From Pristionchus mayeri (lineage: Eukaryota; Nematoda; Chromadorea; Rhabditida; Neodiplogasteridae): DNA of 64,000 nucleotides. Positions within the stretch are counted from its first letter, which is position 1, and each line of letters starts with the position of its first letter. Location of the stretch: contig BTRK01000003.1 of NCBI GenBank assembly GCA_036245805.1, positions 16,470,464 through 16,534,463 on the forward strand, in the 5' to 3' direction. This document shows, piece after piece, positions 36,113 to 47,458 of this stretch. The notes beneath the pieces were generated by a model, which worked only from the letters and a program-made list of their open reading frames with translations, did no database searches and was not told where the DNA came from. The translations under genes and the position numbers were made by a program.

Positions 36113-37096
36113 CAGGGTGCGCCAAAATTACCCGGACAAATTTCATCATTTAGAAGTGCCTCAGTCCAATCGATATGCACGACCACTATTGCATCATCAT
36201 GACGAGTGGCCATTAGTCTCCCTATTCAAGGTGTCATGTCACTTAGTCAAGCCTTCTAGTAATGGTGAAGTCTAGTCGCATGCAACCAGCATTATCAAGC
36301 TGTACAAGGACAGTGTGGCATCACTGATCGACTCAGCTTTCACAAGTCGGCTGCTTCCGATACCTATATTATATATCAAAGGCTTTCAACTGAACAGGGT
36401 CGTCCGGGCTGTTGGAAATTGATCTCTGTTTCCACCACCAGGAACCTAGAGAGCATTCGAAAGGGTAATGCTTTGAAACCACATTCTGATGGATAAGAAT
36501 CTCGATACCTCGAACGTAACCGTTCGTGGTCTTATCAAGTCCCAGTTGACTATTCGGCCTTACATGAGCATTAAGTTGCACGGACTAGAGGAACGTCCCA
36601 TCAAGGTCCGCAGAGAACGATATCGTAAACTATTATTGGAATGTGCTAGGTCCGCGTACTTTTGTACGTTTTTCAGCGATGCAAATATCTTTACAATCAA
36701 GGGCTACCTGAATATCCAACATGGCATAATCACTAGCTCTGATCCTGAAGAATCCTAAAATACTTGTGGAGTCACTGGTTATACCAGCCATCACCTCTAC
36801 ATCAGAGATTGGGATGTATTTTTCTCAACATGCAAGTTCCCGCTCGTTTTTGTCACTCCGGGCGTCAATATCAAAAAGGAGTATTACATGAAGCTCAGCC
36901 TCAGAGACGCGCTTTTACCCTAGGTCCATTCCCACTTTGATCTATGTCACTAGACCTTTCATCAAGATTATGCTACCATTCACAAGAAGAAGTAGTGTCT
37001 GGGTACTCATGCACCCGAATAATCACTCCGAATGATTGGCCCTCAAACTCCCCCGATCCCAAACCCTCGACTTCAGTATTTGAGAGGTGTTGTAGG
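36113..37096 (+). mobile_element. maT/mariner-like transposon, 3'-deleted (left copy)
   Basis: Starts with the terminal repeat CAGGGTGCGCCAAAATTACC and carries the decayed transposase described for 47459-48725. The other end is missing because a 954-bp deletion (relative to the right arm) runs from about 37096 into the neighbouring helicase fragment. Confidence 0.85.
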
Positions 37097-37253
37097 CCCG
37101 AATGCCTATCACCGATATGTGGGAGATCCAGCGCAGTTGGAAGCCCACTGCCTCATCTCTCAAGCAGACTTCGATCGGGACTTCGGAGCGAATGGAATGG
37201 CCCGTGTACTCTCACAGGCAGGAAAATGCCCCAGAGTAACTCTGAGTCACTGA
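37097..37253 (+). pseudogene. SF1 helicase exon fragment, 5'-deleted (left copy)
   Basis: PNAYHRYVGDPAQLEAHCLI and the following FGANGMARVL match the better copy at 46631-46860. The DEASQ motif is lost in the 954-bp deletion, and the frame is fused to transposon sequence upstream. Confidence 0.75.
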
Positions 37254-37761
37254 CGATGCATGCACCCGGGCATCAGAACCCAAAATTGAATAATATAAAT
37301 ATTTTCTAAAAATTAAAGCAGTACATTGCATGTCACAATACAGAACAATACAATAAGTGCAGTACAATAAAGCAGTACATGTTGGCGATATTTGACCGGC
37401 CACCGAGAGGCACCGACTGAATTTAGATTTCTGAGTAACTGCGAAAACTCAAATTTAGAAGCTGTGATTGCGCTCAAATTGTATATCATGGCCGATTTGC
37501 TGGAATCGATACGGACATGCTTGGTTAATTATAGCTAGAATTTCAGATAAACAATTACCAAGAATAAGACCGACTCCCAACCGCACTACGTCACGCTATC
37601 CCTACTCGTGTTACCTCACATAAGATCACAACGTGTTTCAGAGATGAACAAAAAAGGCGCAATTTTAGACCAATTGAAACTGTCTTTATCTGATGCAAAA
37701 TGCGATCATGCATTGACATGTACTCTACTGAAGAAAGGGCGTGGGTTGATCTTCTAGTCGT

Positions 37762-38310
37762 CTATGAGACGGGAGGAGGAGGTGGTGGGTAGGCCTGGCA
37801 ATTCATCGCCGCAGCCATCTGATACGCCTCTTGCTGCAAATAAAATAGTTTTTTAAATAATTTTATTTATATTTTCAAGCTCGTATTTGTCGTCTCACAT
37901 GTTCACTCAAAATAAGTCTAAATCGTTTACTAGTGGGGGTGATCAAAACAACGATTCATAATGCAACATTGTTTTCCCGACGTGAGAGTCTCCCTCTCGA
38001 TCACCACCCCTCTCCCTCCCACTCCCTCCCCTCTTCCTCTCATCACCTTCCTCCCTTCTCCTTTCCCCTCTTCTTCTCCTTTTACTATCTCCCTCCCCCT
38101 CCTCCATCGTCCCCCCTTCCCCTCCTCACATCTTGCTTCTTCTTGTAGTGGCAAATGCAGCAGACGATGATGATCGGAATTCCGATCCAGCAGAAGAGCT
38201 GAAGAGATGAAAGATGAAAGATGAAAGGTGAAAGATCAAAGTGCAGTTTTTTTTAACCTGGCTGAGAATGATGACGATTACGAGGCCGATGCCGATTCCT
38301 GCCTCACTAC
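37762..38310 (-). CDS. Proline-tailed small membrane protein, member B (left, inverted copy)
   Basis: Mirror of B' (45574-46122). No initiator exon can be placed. See B'. Confidence 0.55.
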
Positions 38311-38397
38311 CTGTAAACTGATCTTTGATCTTTCCTTTTCATTCGTGAATGGACAAGAGCAGTGAAGGCTAGTCCATAGTGAGCTAACTAACGAATT

Positions 38398-38640
38398 TAG
38401 ACCGGCGTGGTGGCGCAGTGGTGTGAGGCGCCACTCGCTATACAAGGGACCTGAGTTCGATCCCCCGCCGAGGCAGACCAAGCCCTCCATCCCTCCGGGG
38501 TCGGTAAAATGGCAGTGACCCAGGTCGCGAAATGTATCGTTCCCTAGAAGCACCTTGGACAGCAGGGATACGTAGTCCAAACAGTAGTCGGCCTCACCGC
38601 ACTACACCACCTAGCGTAATCGTCTATCGACGACTGTAAA
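38398..38640 (+). repeat. tRNA-derived SINE (left copy)
   Basis: The tRNA-like head has A box TGGCGCAGTGG (38410-38420) and B-box-like GAGTTCGATCC (38453-38463); the outer bases CGGCG/CGCCG can pair as an acceptor stem. A body with CCGGGGTCGGTAAAATGGCA follows, a block often seen in tRNA-derived SINEs. It is inserted upstream of gene B exon 2. Confidence 0.8.
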
Positions 38641-40077
38641 ATCGCTTGAAGTGGCTCCAAAAAAAATGAATTTAGGAAAGAGTTGCATATAAAATGGATA
38701 GAAAATAGACAAAAATAGGAGGAAAATAGGAGAAAAAATAAGAGAAAATAGGAAACTAAACAATAATATTATTGTCGAGTGAACTTGCACGTAATCAATA
38801 AGGAGATCCGTGATAAATACGCCCACTGTCCGATAGTTAGTTGTAAACGACTATTCGAACTTAAATCTAATTTATATTTTATTTGTACTGAAGTGGTGAT
38901 AAAAATTAGGGGAACCTTGCTTGACTTAGGTGAAATCTTGTGGTCTCTATCCATACTGTTCATTAACTAACATAATGTGAGTATGGTGTTGCAATCTACA
39001 TAATTTCATCCACGATAATCTTAATGAATTGGTTGTGATTGAGTTTCGAAGCATTCGTTCTCATTTCCCATCTGCAGGATAGTAACAGAGTTTCAGTCTC
39101 TCTCTCTCGTCATCCCCATTCTGATTTGTAGGCGTCATTCATCGTCTCGCCGGTTGTTCCATTCTATACGTTACTTCTCTCTTCCTAAACTCATCGAATA
39201 TGAAGTGTCCAACAGTTTCGCTTCTTAATTTTTCACATCATCTAATCAGATCATAGCGTGATTTCAATGTATACTCCTTTTCCTTTTGTTCCTCATTTCG
39301 CGGATAATTTCTGTCTCTCAAACCGAGATTTTATTTACAATTTTTTTCAGATATCTACACTTTCTCAAGCCATCGTTAGAGAGATTCATGAAAATAAATG
39401 AAGCGAATATTAGGTACAACCATCGGTAGGGGGATTATCAGCGGTGAAGGGGAAAGAAGGATTGCGACCCTGAGTAGTGGATTATCGGGGAGAGAATTTC
39501 CTTTTTGGGCGTTTTGGGCATTTTTTATATAATTTCGGGTATGTTGTTGAGCGCTTCATAATTCATGTAATACATAACACACATTAAACATACCTGAGAA
39601 TGACACACAACACGTCCAAAACGCCTAAAAGGGGAAACCGTAGGCGAGAAACTGAAATGGACTCTGGTGTGCCCACTCAAGCTGGAATCAAGTGCAAAAC
39701 TGGTTTCCAAGTGGAACCCAAGTTTGGTCGCCACTTGGGAAATGGCTGTGTCTAATTTTCATACTCCCTCGCCTTGTCTCTTCTCGATTTCAAGTTGGAA
39801 ATCTGCTTAATTACAACTTGGAATCCGAGGCGAGAGAAAGAGAGAAAAATAGAGAGTATGACAAATGGAGAGATCAGTGCGATTTCCAAGTGGCGACCAA
39901 GCTTGGCCGCCACTTGGAGCTTGATTTTTTCACTTCATTCCAATTTGGGTGAGGTAGGTATTTGTGTAAGGTGATGAGCAATAACAATGGAATAGACGAT
40001 TGATCAAGGGGATAGGCAGAACGAGGGAGCATCGTCAACGAAGAAATAATTGAATCGAGGATTCGTGGTCAAGTCAG
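38641..40077. other. Intergenic DNA of P2 left arm
   Basis: Contains a stretch of AAAATAGGA repeats (38695-38755) and paired copies of CAAGTGG(A/C)(A/G)(A/C)CCAAG(C/T)TTGG-like sequence at 39705-39735 and 39890-39920. No gene recognised. Confidence 0.4.
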
Positions 40078-40419
40078 ATGACGAGTCAACCCGCACGAAT
40101 CTACAGGAGTGGATACTCAGAGTGGAATCGAGTTGAAGGAGAGAATCGCGAAAAAGTGAGGAGATTTTCTCGAGTTGCATTAAAGGCGGGTGCATTAAAC
40201 GTGAATCGCAGAACCGCGATGGCTGCTGAGGAACTCGCCAGATTCACAGTGCTGGATGGGAAAATCGGAGAGGTGAAGTCGAAGAGCACGGCAGAGATGA
40301 TCGCGATCGTTCGTCCCAATGCGATCGCCATCACGTTGAACTCGCTGATTGCCAGACTACAAGGACGGGATCCTCTCAAGCGGTTCATCCTGGAAGCAAC
40401 CCATACGATTCAGATCTAA
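40078..40419 (+). CDS. 113-codon ORF, unknown, with decayed relatives in the array (left copy)
   Basis: A continuous frame beginning MTSQPARIYR. It is basic in the first half (FSRVALKAGALNVNRRTAM), with a helical-looking second half containing IVRPNAIAITLNSLIARLQG. Degenerate sequences encoding VVRPNVITITVDSLVSHLQ occur on minus near 49040-48960 and as a mirror at 35800-35870, and a further relative lies near 41140-41210. A piece of coding sequence has therefore been duplicated several times in this locus. No known domain. Confidence 0.45.
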   Translation: MTSQPARIYRSGYSEWNRVEGENREKVRRFSRVALKAGALNVNRRTAMAAEELARFTVLDGKIGEVKSKSTAEMIAIVRPNAIAITLNSLIARLQGRDPLKRFILEATHTIQI

Positions 40420-40631
40420 AATGCTCAAAAATCGGCTTAAAGAAGGACTGTCAGCAAAGTTGAACGTTGTCATAACCATGACCGACCTTTGTACAACCAT
40501 AAGAGATTCTGAAAATTTCAAATTCATATCTCTATTTTGAACCTAGTTATCATTAGTTGGCAGAAAGCCAAGGAGGGCTTGAAGGGAAGGGACGTGCGGG
40601 AATTCAAATATCTAGAAGATTTTTCAAAAAC

Positions 40632-40702
40632 TGGTGGGATTCGAACCCGCAACCTTCCGATGACGCTGCGACTGCTTTACCACTGAGCTATGCGAGTGAC
40701 CC
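40632..40702 (-). other. tRNA-like sequence (left copy)
   Basis: On minus: TAGCTCAGTGG A box and GGTTCGAATCC B box. The acceptor stem does not pair, so it is a tRNA pseudogene or SINE-like fragment. Confidence 0.6.
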
Positions 40703-41252
40703 TTGCCTATCCTCTTAGCTCGCGCTATGATCGTTGGATGATTGTCTAGGTCATGGTTATGACAGCGTCAAAAATTTAACTTTGCTGACACTCCTTCTTT
40801 AAAAATTTCATGTTTATATTTTTCCTGCACGATATTGTGTAAGGGAGGGGTAGGAATAGGAGATGGAACTGGAAATGCAGCTTTGAAACAAAAGGAAATG
40901 TACATAAAAAGGGAAGGGCGGATCAAAAAGAGGAGGGGCATCAAGAGATGGAATGTTCGAGCCATAGGTTGAGAGGAGAAATGGAGAAGCACTCAATCTT
41001 AAAGAACTCTAGGCGGATTCAGAGGAAATACAGTAACCTGAAGGGAATCCACAGGGGAAAACAAACGAAATGAGGGGAGATTACTCCATCTGGAGGAGGG
41101 CATCAGAGAACAGAAGAGAAAAGGAATGAAGTCAGTGCTCGAGGTGATCTGACCGAATGTGATCACCATCTCACTTGATTACATTTCCTATCTGTAGGAT
41201 ATGAACAGTATTTCAGCGAATCGCTCTCCCCCCTCTTCCTCTTAGATAGGTA

Positions 41253-41800
41253 TTAGGATGTAGGGAAAGTCTTTGTCACTTTTTGAAAACGTTATTTCTT
41301 GGGGAAAGAAAAATTATGAGTAAAATTATACTTGTCCTCATTATTGACAATATGTGCCGAACGTACCTACAATATATGGATCCCCTCCCTTTAGAACCCG
41401 CCTGGATGCGAATGAAAGTATTGCTATTGCTCAACCTCGAGGCTGTCACGTGAATTGAAGGCCCTACCTCGAACGGCATGTACCAGGTCTGCGAAAAGCC
41501 ACTAATCGAAAGGAGCCAAGTCGGGAGAATACGGGGGGTAAGGGAGAACCATCCGTCCCTATCCAGCCAGTTCCTGCTTGACTTGATTGGAGACCTGGTG
41601 ACGGGGGCCATTTTGTTGATTATACATTTTCTTGTCCTTCAGCCTTGAACAATCGACTTCCGACTTCAAGTTATGTAGGTGTGTGACGTACTTGGCCCCG
41701 GTGTTTGTCATGCCCTCATGTTGTAGCTCCGAGTAGATCACGCCATCCACTCCCCAACACATTGACAGCTTGTTTTTCTTGTGGTGCAGGTAAAGTTTGG
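41253..41800 (-). mobile_element. Mariner 3' half (left, inverted copy)
   Basis: Mirror of 42084-42631: C-terminal transposase half plus 3' terminal repeat. The N-terminal half is absent because the arm ends here. Confidence 0.9.
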
Positions 41801-42083
41801 TGCCGGTGAAATGACTATTGCACTTAGAGTCCACCATCGCACTGTCAAAGAAGGCTTGAGATATCTTGGAATCAGGATTTTAATCGGTCGACTCAAATCC
41901 CATGATCTGATCCAAGCCAGCCATGACCGTCAAGTTGATGATTCCAATACTCTCCTCATTCTCCGAGGTGGGGATCGATGGCTGGAACGGCTCATAACGG
42001 GGAATGAGAAGTGGGTCCTCTACGATAACAACCATGTGATAACTAAGCGGGTTGGAGAATGAGAGCCTCCACACAGGGTGTCT
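41801..42083. other. Spacer of P2
   Basis: Unique bases at the centre of P2. They encode the middle of a mariner transposase (ASHDRQVDDS, DRWLERLITGNEKWVLYDN) that continues into the right arm. The right arm plus spacer is therefore the original order and the left arm is the inverted copy. Confidence 0.9.
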
Positions 42084-42631
42084 CCAAACTTTACCTGCAC
42101 CACAAGAAAAACAAGCTGTCAATGTGTTGGGGAGTGGATGGCGTGATCTACTCGGAGCTACAACCTGAGGGCATGTCAAACACCGGGGCCAAGTACGTCA
42201 CACACCTACATAACTTGAAGTCGGAAGTCGATCGTTCAAGGCTGAAGGACAAGAAAATGTATAATCAACAAAATGGCCCCCGTCACCAGGTCTCCAATCA
42301 AGTCAAGCAGGAACTGGCTGGATAGGGACGGATGGTTCTCCCTTACCCCCCGTATTCTCCCGACTTGGCTCCTTCCGATTAGTGGCTTTTCGCAGACCTG
42401 GTACATGCCGTTCGAGGTAGGGCCTTCAATTCACGTGACAGCCTCGAGGTTGAGCAATAGCAATACTTTCATTCGCATCCAGGCGGGTTCTAAAGGGAGG
42501 GGATCCATATATTGCAGGTACGTTCGGCACATATTGTCAATAATGAGGACAAGTATAATTTTACTCATAATTTTTCTTTCCCCAAGAAATAACGTTTTCA
42601 AAAAGTGACAAAGACTTTCCCTACATCCTAA
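41801..42631 (+). pseudogene. Mariner transposase and 3' end, 5'-truncated and mutated
   Basis: Reads ITGNEKWVLYDN where active mariners have GDEKW, so the first catalytic Asp is Asn. The second motif reads NQQNGPRHQ instead of HQDNARPH. PPYSPDLAPSD is present but out of frame with the upstream part (near 42340-42380). The 3' terminal repeat (CACTTTTTG... to CCTAA) ends at 42631 before TA. It is a dead element whose 5' end is missing at the palindrome centre. Confidence 0.88.
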
Positions 42632-43181
42632 TACCTATCTAAGAGGAAGAGGGGGGAGAGCGATTCGCTGAAATACTGTTCATATCCTACAGATAGGAAA
42701 TGTAATCAAGTGAGATGGTGATCACATTCGGTCAGATCACCTCGAGCACTGACTTCATTCCTTTTCTCTTCTGTTCTCTGATGCCCTCCTCCAGATGGAG
42801 TAATCTCCCCTCATTTCGTTTGTTTTCCCCTGTGGATTCCCTTCAGGTTACTGTATTTCCTCTGAATCCGCCTAGAGTTCTTTAAGATTGAGTGCTTCTC
42901 CATTTCTCCTCTCAACCTATGGCTCGAACATTCCATCTCTTGATGCCCCTCCTCTTTTTGATCCGCCCTTCCCTTTTTATGTACATTTCCTTTTGTTTCA
43001 AAGCTGCATTTCCAGTTCCATCTCCTATTCCTACCCCTCCCTTACACAATATCGTGCAGGAAAAATATAAACATGAAATTTTTAAAGAAGGAGTGTCAGC
43101 AAAGTTAAATTTTTGACGCTGTCATAACCATGACCTAGACAATCATCCAACGATCATAGCGCGAGCTAAGAGGATAGGCAA

Positions 43182-43252
43182 GGGTCACTCGCATAGCTCA
43201 GTGGTAAAGCAGTCGCAGCGTCATCGGAAGGTTGCGGGTTCGAATCCCACCA
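43182..43252 (+). other. tRNA-like sequence (right copy)
   Basis: Mirror of 40632-40702; TAGCTCAGTGG and GGTTCGAATCC both intact. Confidence 0.6.
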
Positions 43253-43464
43253 GTTTTTGAAAAATCTTCTAGATATTTGAATTCCCGCACGTCCCTTCCC
43301 TTCAAGCCCTCCTTGGCTTTCTGCCAACTAATGATAACTAGGTTCAAAATAGAGATATGAATTTGAAATTTTCAGAATCTCTTATGGTTGTACAAAGGTC
43401 GGTCATGGTTATGACAACGTTCAACTTTGCTGACAGTCCTTCTTTAAGCCGATTTTTGAGCATT

Positions 43465-43806
43465 TTAGATCTGAATCGTATGGGTTGCTTCCAGGATGAA
43501 CCGCTTGAGAGGATCCCGTCCTTGTAGTCTGGCAATCAGCGAGTTCAACGTGATGGCGATCGCATTGGGACGAACGATCGCGATCATCTCTGCCGTGCTC
43601 TTCGACTTCACCTCTCCGATTTTCCCATCCAGCACTGTGAATCTGGCGAGTTCCTCAGCAGCCATCGCGGTTCTGCGATTCACGTTTAATGCACCCGCCT
43701 TTAATGCAACTCGAGAAAATCTCCTCACTTTTTCGCGATTCTCTCCTTCAACTCGATTCCACTCTGAGTATCCACTCCTGTAGATTCGTGCGGGTTGACT
43801 CGTCAT
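43465..43806 (-). CDS. 113-codon ORF, unknown (right copy)
   Basis: Identical frame to 40078-40419, in inverted orientation. See that entry. Confidence 0.45.
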   Translation of the reverse strand: MTSQPARIYRSGYSEWNRVEGENREKVRRFSRVALKAGALNVNRRTAMAAEELARFTVLDGKIGEVKSKSTAEMIAIVRPNAIAITLNSLIARLQGRDPLKRFILEATHTIQI

Positions 43807-45243
43807 CTGACTTGACCACGAATCCTCGATTCAATTATTTCTTCGTTGACGATGCTCCCTCGTTCTGCCTATCCCCTTGATCAATCGTCTATTCCATTGT
43901 TATTGCTCATCACCTTACACAAATACCTACCTCACCCAAATTGGAATGAAGTGAAAAAATCAAGCTCCAAGTGGCGGCCAAGCTTGGTCGCCACTTGGAA
44001 ATCGCACTGATCTCTCCATTTGTCATACTCTCTATTTTTCTCTCTTTCTCTCGCCTCGGATTCCAAGTTGTAATTAAGCAGATTTCCAACTTGAAATCGA
44101 GAAGAGACAAGGCGAGGGAGTATGAAAATTAGACACAGCCATTTCCCAAGTGGCGACCAAACTTGGGTTCCACTTGGAAACCAGTTTTGCACTTGATTCC
44201 AGCTTGAGTGGGCACACCAGAGTCCATTTCAGTTTCTCGCCTACGGTTTCCCCTTTTAGGCGTTTTGGACGTGTTGTGTGTCATTCTCAGGTATGTTTAA
44301 TGTGTGTTATGTATTACATGAATTATGAAGCGCTCAACAACATACCCGAAATTATATAAAAAATGCCCAAAACGCCCAAAAAGGAAATTCTCTCCCCGAT
44401 AATCCACTACTCAGGGTCGCAATCCTTCTTTCCCCTTCACCGCTGATAATCCCCCTACCGATGGTTGTACCTAATATTCGCTTCATTTATTTTCATGAAT
44501 CTCTCTAACGATGGCTTGAGAAAGTGTAGATATCTGAAAAAAATTGTAAATAAAATCTCGGTTTGAGAGACAGAAATTATCCGCGAAATGAGGAACAAAA
44601 GGAAAAGGAGTATACATTGAAATCACGCTATGATCTGATTAGATGATGTGAAAAATTAAGAAGCGAAACTGTTGGACACTTCATATTCAATGAGTTTAGG
44701 AAGAGAGAAGTAACGTATAGAATGGAACAACCGGCGAGACGATGAATGACGCCTACAAATCAGAATGGGGATGACGAGAGAGAGAGACTGAAACTCTGTT
44801 ACTATCCTGCAGATGGGAAATGAGAACGAATGCTTCGAAACTCAATCACAACCAATTCATTAAGATTATCGTGGATGAAATTATGTAGATTGCAACACCA
44901 TACTCACATTATGTTAGTTAATGAACAGTATGGATAGAGACCACAAGATTTCACCTAAGTCAAGCAAGGTTCCCCTAATTTTTATCACCACTTCAGTACA
45001 AATAAAATATAAATTAGATTTAAGTTCGAATAGTCGTTTACAACTAACTATCGGACAGTGGGCGTATTTATCACGGATCTCCTTATTGATTACGTGCAAG
45101 TTCACTCGACAATAATATTATTGTTTAGTTTCCTATTTTCTCTTATTTTTTCTCCTATTTTCCTCCTATTTTTGTCTATTTTCTATCCATTTTATATGCA
45201 ACTCTTTCCTAAATTCATTTTTTTTGGAGCCACTTCAAGCGAT

Positions 45244-45486
45244 TTTACAGTCGTCGATAGACGATTACGCTAGGTGGTGTAGTGCGGTGAGGCCGACTAC
45301 TGTTTGGACTACGTATCCCTGCTGTCCAAGGTGCTTCTAGGGAACGATACATTTCGCGACCTGGGTCACTGCCATTTTACCGACCCCGGAGGGATGGAGG
45401 GCTTGGTCTGCCTCGGCGGGGGATCGAACTCAGGTCCCTTGTATAGCGAGTGGCGCCTCACACCACTGCGCCACCACGCCGGTCTA
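45244..45486 (-). repeat. tRNA-derived SINE (right copy)
   Basis: Mirror of 38398-38640. Confidence 0.8.
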
Positions 45487-45573
45487 AATTCGTTAGTTAG
45501 CTCACTATGGACTAGCCTTCACTGCTCTTGTCCATTCACGAATGAAAAGGAAAGATCAAAGATCAGTTTACAG

Positions 45574-46122
45574 GTAGTGAGGCAGGAATCGGCATCGGCC
45601 TCGTAATCGTCATCATTCTCAGCCAGGTTAAAAAAAACTGCACTTTGATCTTTCACCTTTCATCTTTCATCTTTCATCTCTTCAGCTCTTCTGCTGGATC
45701 GGAATTCCGATCATCATCGTCTGCTGCATTTGCCACTACAAGAAGAAGCAAGATGTGAGGAGGGGAAGGGGGGACGATGGAGGAGGGGGAGGGAGATAGT
45801 AAAAGGAGAAGAAGAGGGGAAAGGAGAAGGGAGGAAGGTGATGAGAGGAAGAGGGGAGGGAGTGGGAGGGAGAGGGGTGGTGATCGAGAGGGAGACTCTC
45901 ACGTCGGGAAAACAATGTTGCATTATGAATCGTTGTTTTGATCACCCCCACTAGTAAACGATTTAGACTTATTTTGAGTGAACATGTGAGACGACAAATA
46001 CGAGCTTGAAAATATAAATAAAATTATTTAAAAAACTATTTTATTTGCAGCAAGAGGCGTATCAGATGGCTGCGGCGATGAATTGCCAGGCCTACCCACC
46101 ACCTCCTCCTCCCGTCTCATAG
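45574..46122 (+). CDS. Proline-tailed small membrane protein, member B' (right copy; start exon not found)
   Basis: Exons 45574-45626 (53 bp), 45686-45754 (69 bp) and 46051-46122 (72 bp) match the sizes and phases of A' and C. The peptide runs GSEAGIGIGLVIVIILSQ, then LFCWIGIPIIIVCCICHYKK, then the tail QEAYQMAAAMNCQAYPPPPP ending VS. The upstream region that holds the ATGG mini-exon in A' and C has been deleted here: sequence jumps from the AATAATATTATTGTTT block (45105-45127) straight to the intron sequence TTTCCTATTTTC. A SINE also sits in the same intron. It may be a pseudogene or use another start. Confidence 0.6.
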
Positions 46123-46630
46123 ACGACTAGAAGATCAACCCACGCCCTTTCTTCAGTAGAGTACATGTCAATGCATGATCGCATTTTGCATCAGATAAAG
46201 ACAGTTTCAATTGGTCTAAAATTGCGCCTTTTTTGTTCATCTCTGAAACACGTTGTGATCTTATGTGAGGTAACACGAGTAGGGATAGCGTGACGTAGTG
46301 CGGTTGGGAGTCGGTCTTATTCTTGGTAATTGTTTATCTGAAATTCTAGCTATAATTAACCAAGCATGTCCGTATCGATTCCAGCAAATCGGCCATGATA
46401 TACAATTTGAGCGCAATCACAGCTTCTAAATTTGAGTTTTCGCAGTTACTCAGAAATCTAAATTCAGTCGGTGCCTCTCGGTGGCCGGTCAAATATCGCC
46501 AACATGTACTGCTTTATTGTACTGCACTTATTGTATTGTTCTGTATTGTGACATGCAATGTACTGCTTTAATTTTTAGAAAATATTTATATTATTCAATT
46601 TTGGGTTCTGATGCCCGGGTGCATGCATCG

Positions 46631-46860
46631 TCAGTGACTCAGAGTTACTCTGGGGCATTTTCCTGCCTGTGAGAGTACACGGGCCATTCCATTCGCTCCG
46701 AAGTCCCGATCGAAGTCTGCTTGAGAGATGAGGCAGTGGGCTTCCAACTGCGCTGGATCTCCCACATATCGGTGATAGGCATTCGGTAGAAGCATCGCCA
46801 GAGTGACCATAACTCCCTGTACAGCCTGTGAGGCCTCATCCACAAATAGGATCCTCTCTC
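46631..46860 (-). pseudogene. SF1 (UPF1-like) helicase exon fragment (right copy)
   Basis: The minus-strand frame contains FVDEASQAVQGVMVTLAMLL (Walker B/motif II DEASQ), YVGDPAQLEAHCLI (motif III, GDPxQL) and FGANGMARVLSQAGKCP. These match nematode SF1 helicases of the SMG-2/UPF1-related group. No Walker A or motifs IV-VI exons are found nearby and the frame ends after TLSH, so it is an isolated fragment. RNA or DNA unwinding is the family role. Confidence 0.75.
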
Positions 46861-47458
46861 AACGATTCATACCTGAAGAGTGAGTGATTTTGTATCGATC
46901 ATCCTCCCCTGGATTAACGCATTGTTCTATTTTTCCCTCTCCATCTCTTACTAAACAATATCTCGCAATTTCCCTTGCTCTCGTTTTCTGTCTAAGCAAT
47001 TGTTCAATGGCTTGTTCATGTGATATTGCTCATCACCTTCTTAAACCAATCTCCTCTCATTATTTTCATTTATCTTGCCTCACTCCTCGTCTTGCGCCCA
47101 TTCATGCCTTTTGTCCATTCAGGGTCTCGCCCCCGAACACCCACAGAGTTCTCTTATTGGATTTGATTTCGGAATTCCAATGGCAAGAACAAGGGAGGGG
47201 GGAGGGGGTTCGATTTCAATAAGAGAACTATATAATTTTTTCAAGGTCGATCAATCCTTCTCCCCTCTTCATTGCAGATATTTTTTCCCACTGTCTTTGA
47301 TTGTACCTGACATTCGCTCCTTTTATTTCTATGAATCTCTCTGAAAATGATGCAATCGACATGAGAAAGTGTAGATATCTGAAAGTTGAACCTTAAATAA
47401 AATCGCGTTTTGAGATACAGAAATTTTCCGCGAAATGAGGGACAAACGAAAGAGTATA
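46861..47458. other. Sequence present only in the right P2 arm (part of the 954-bp difference)
   Basis: Intergenic repeat sequence of the array (CTTACTAAACAATAT, similar to the complement near 40835) with no gene. The left arm lacks 46788-47741. Confidence 0.6.

Noticed and set aside
40632..40702. Functional tRNA gene
   Set aside because: A and B boxes are intact, but the acceptor stem does not pair and the T stem has a mismatch, so a pseudogene or SINE head is more likely. The same reasoning applies to 18454-18524.
42892..43116. Small secreted protein gene and its mirror at 40768-40992
   Set aside because: It overlaps array intergenic repeat sequence related to that at 35.5 kb and shows no consistent frame between the relatives.
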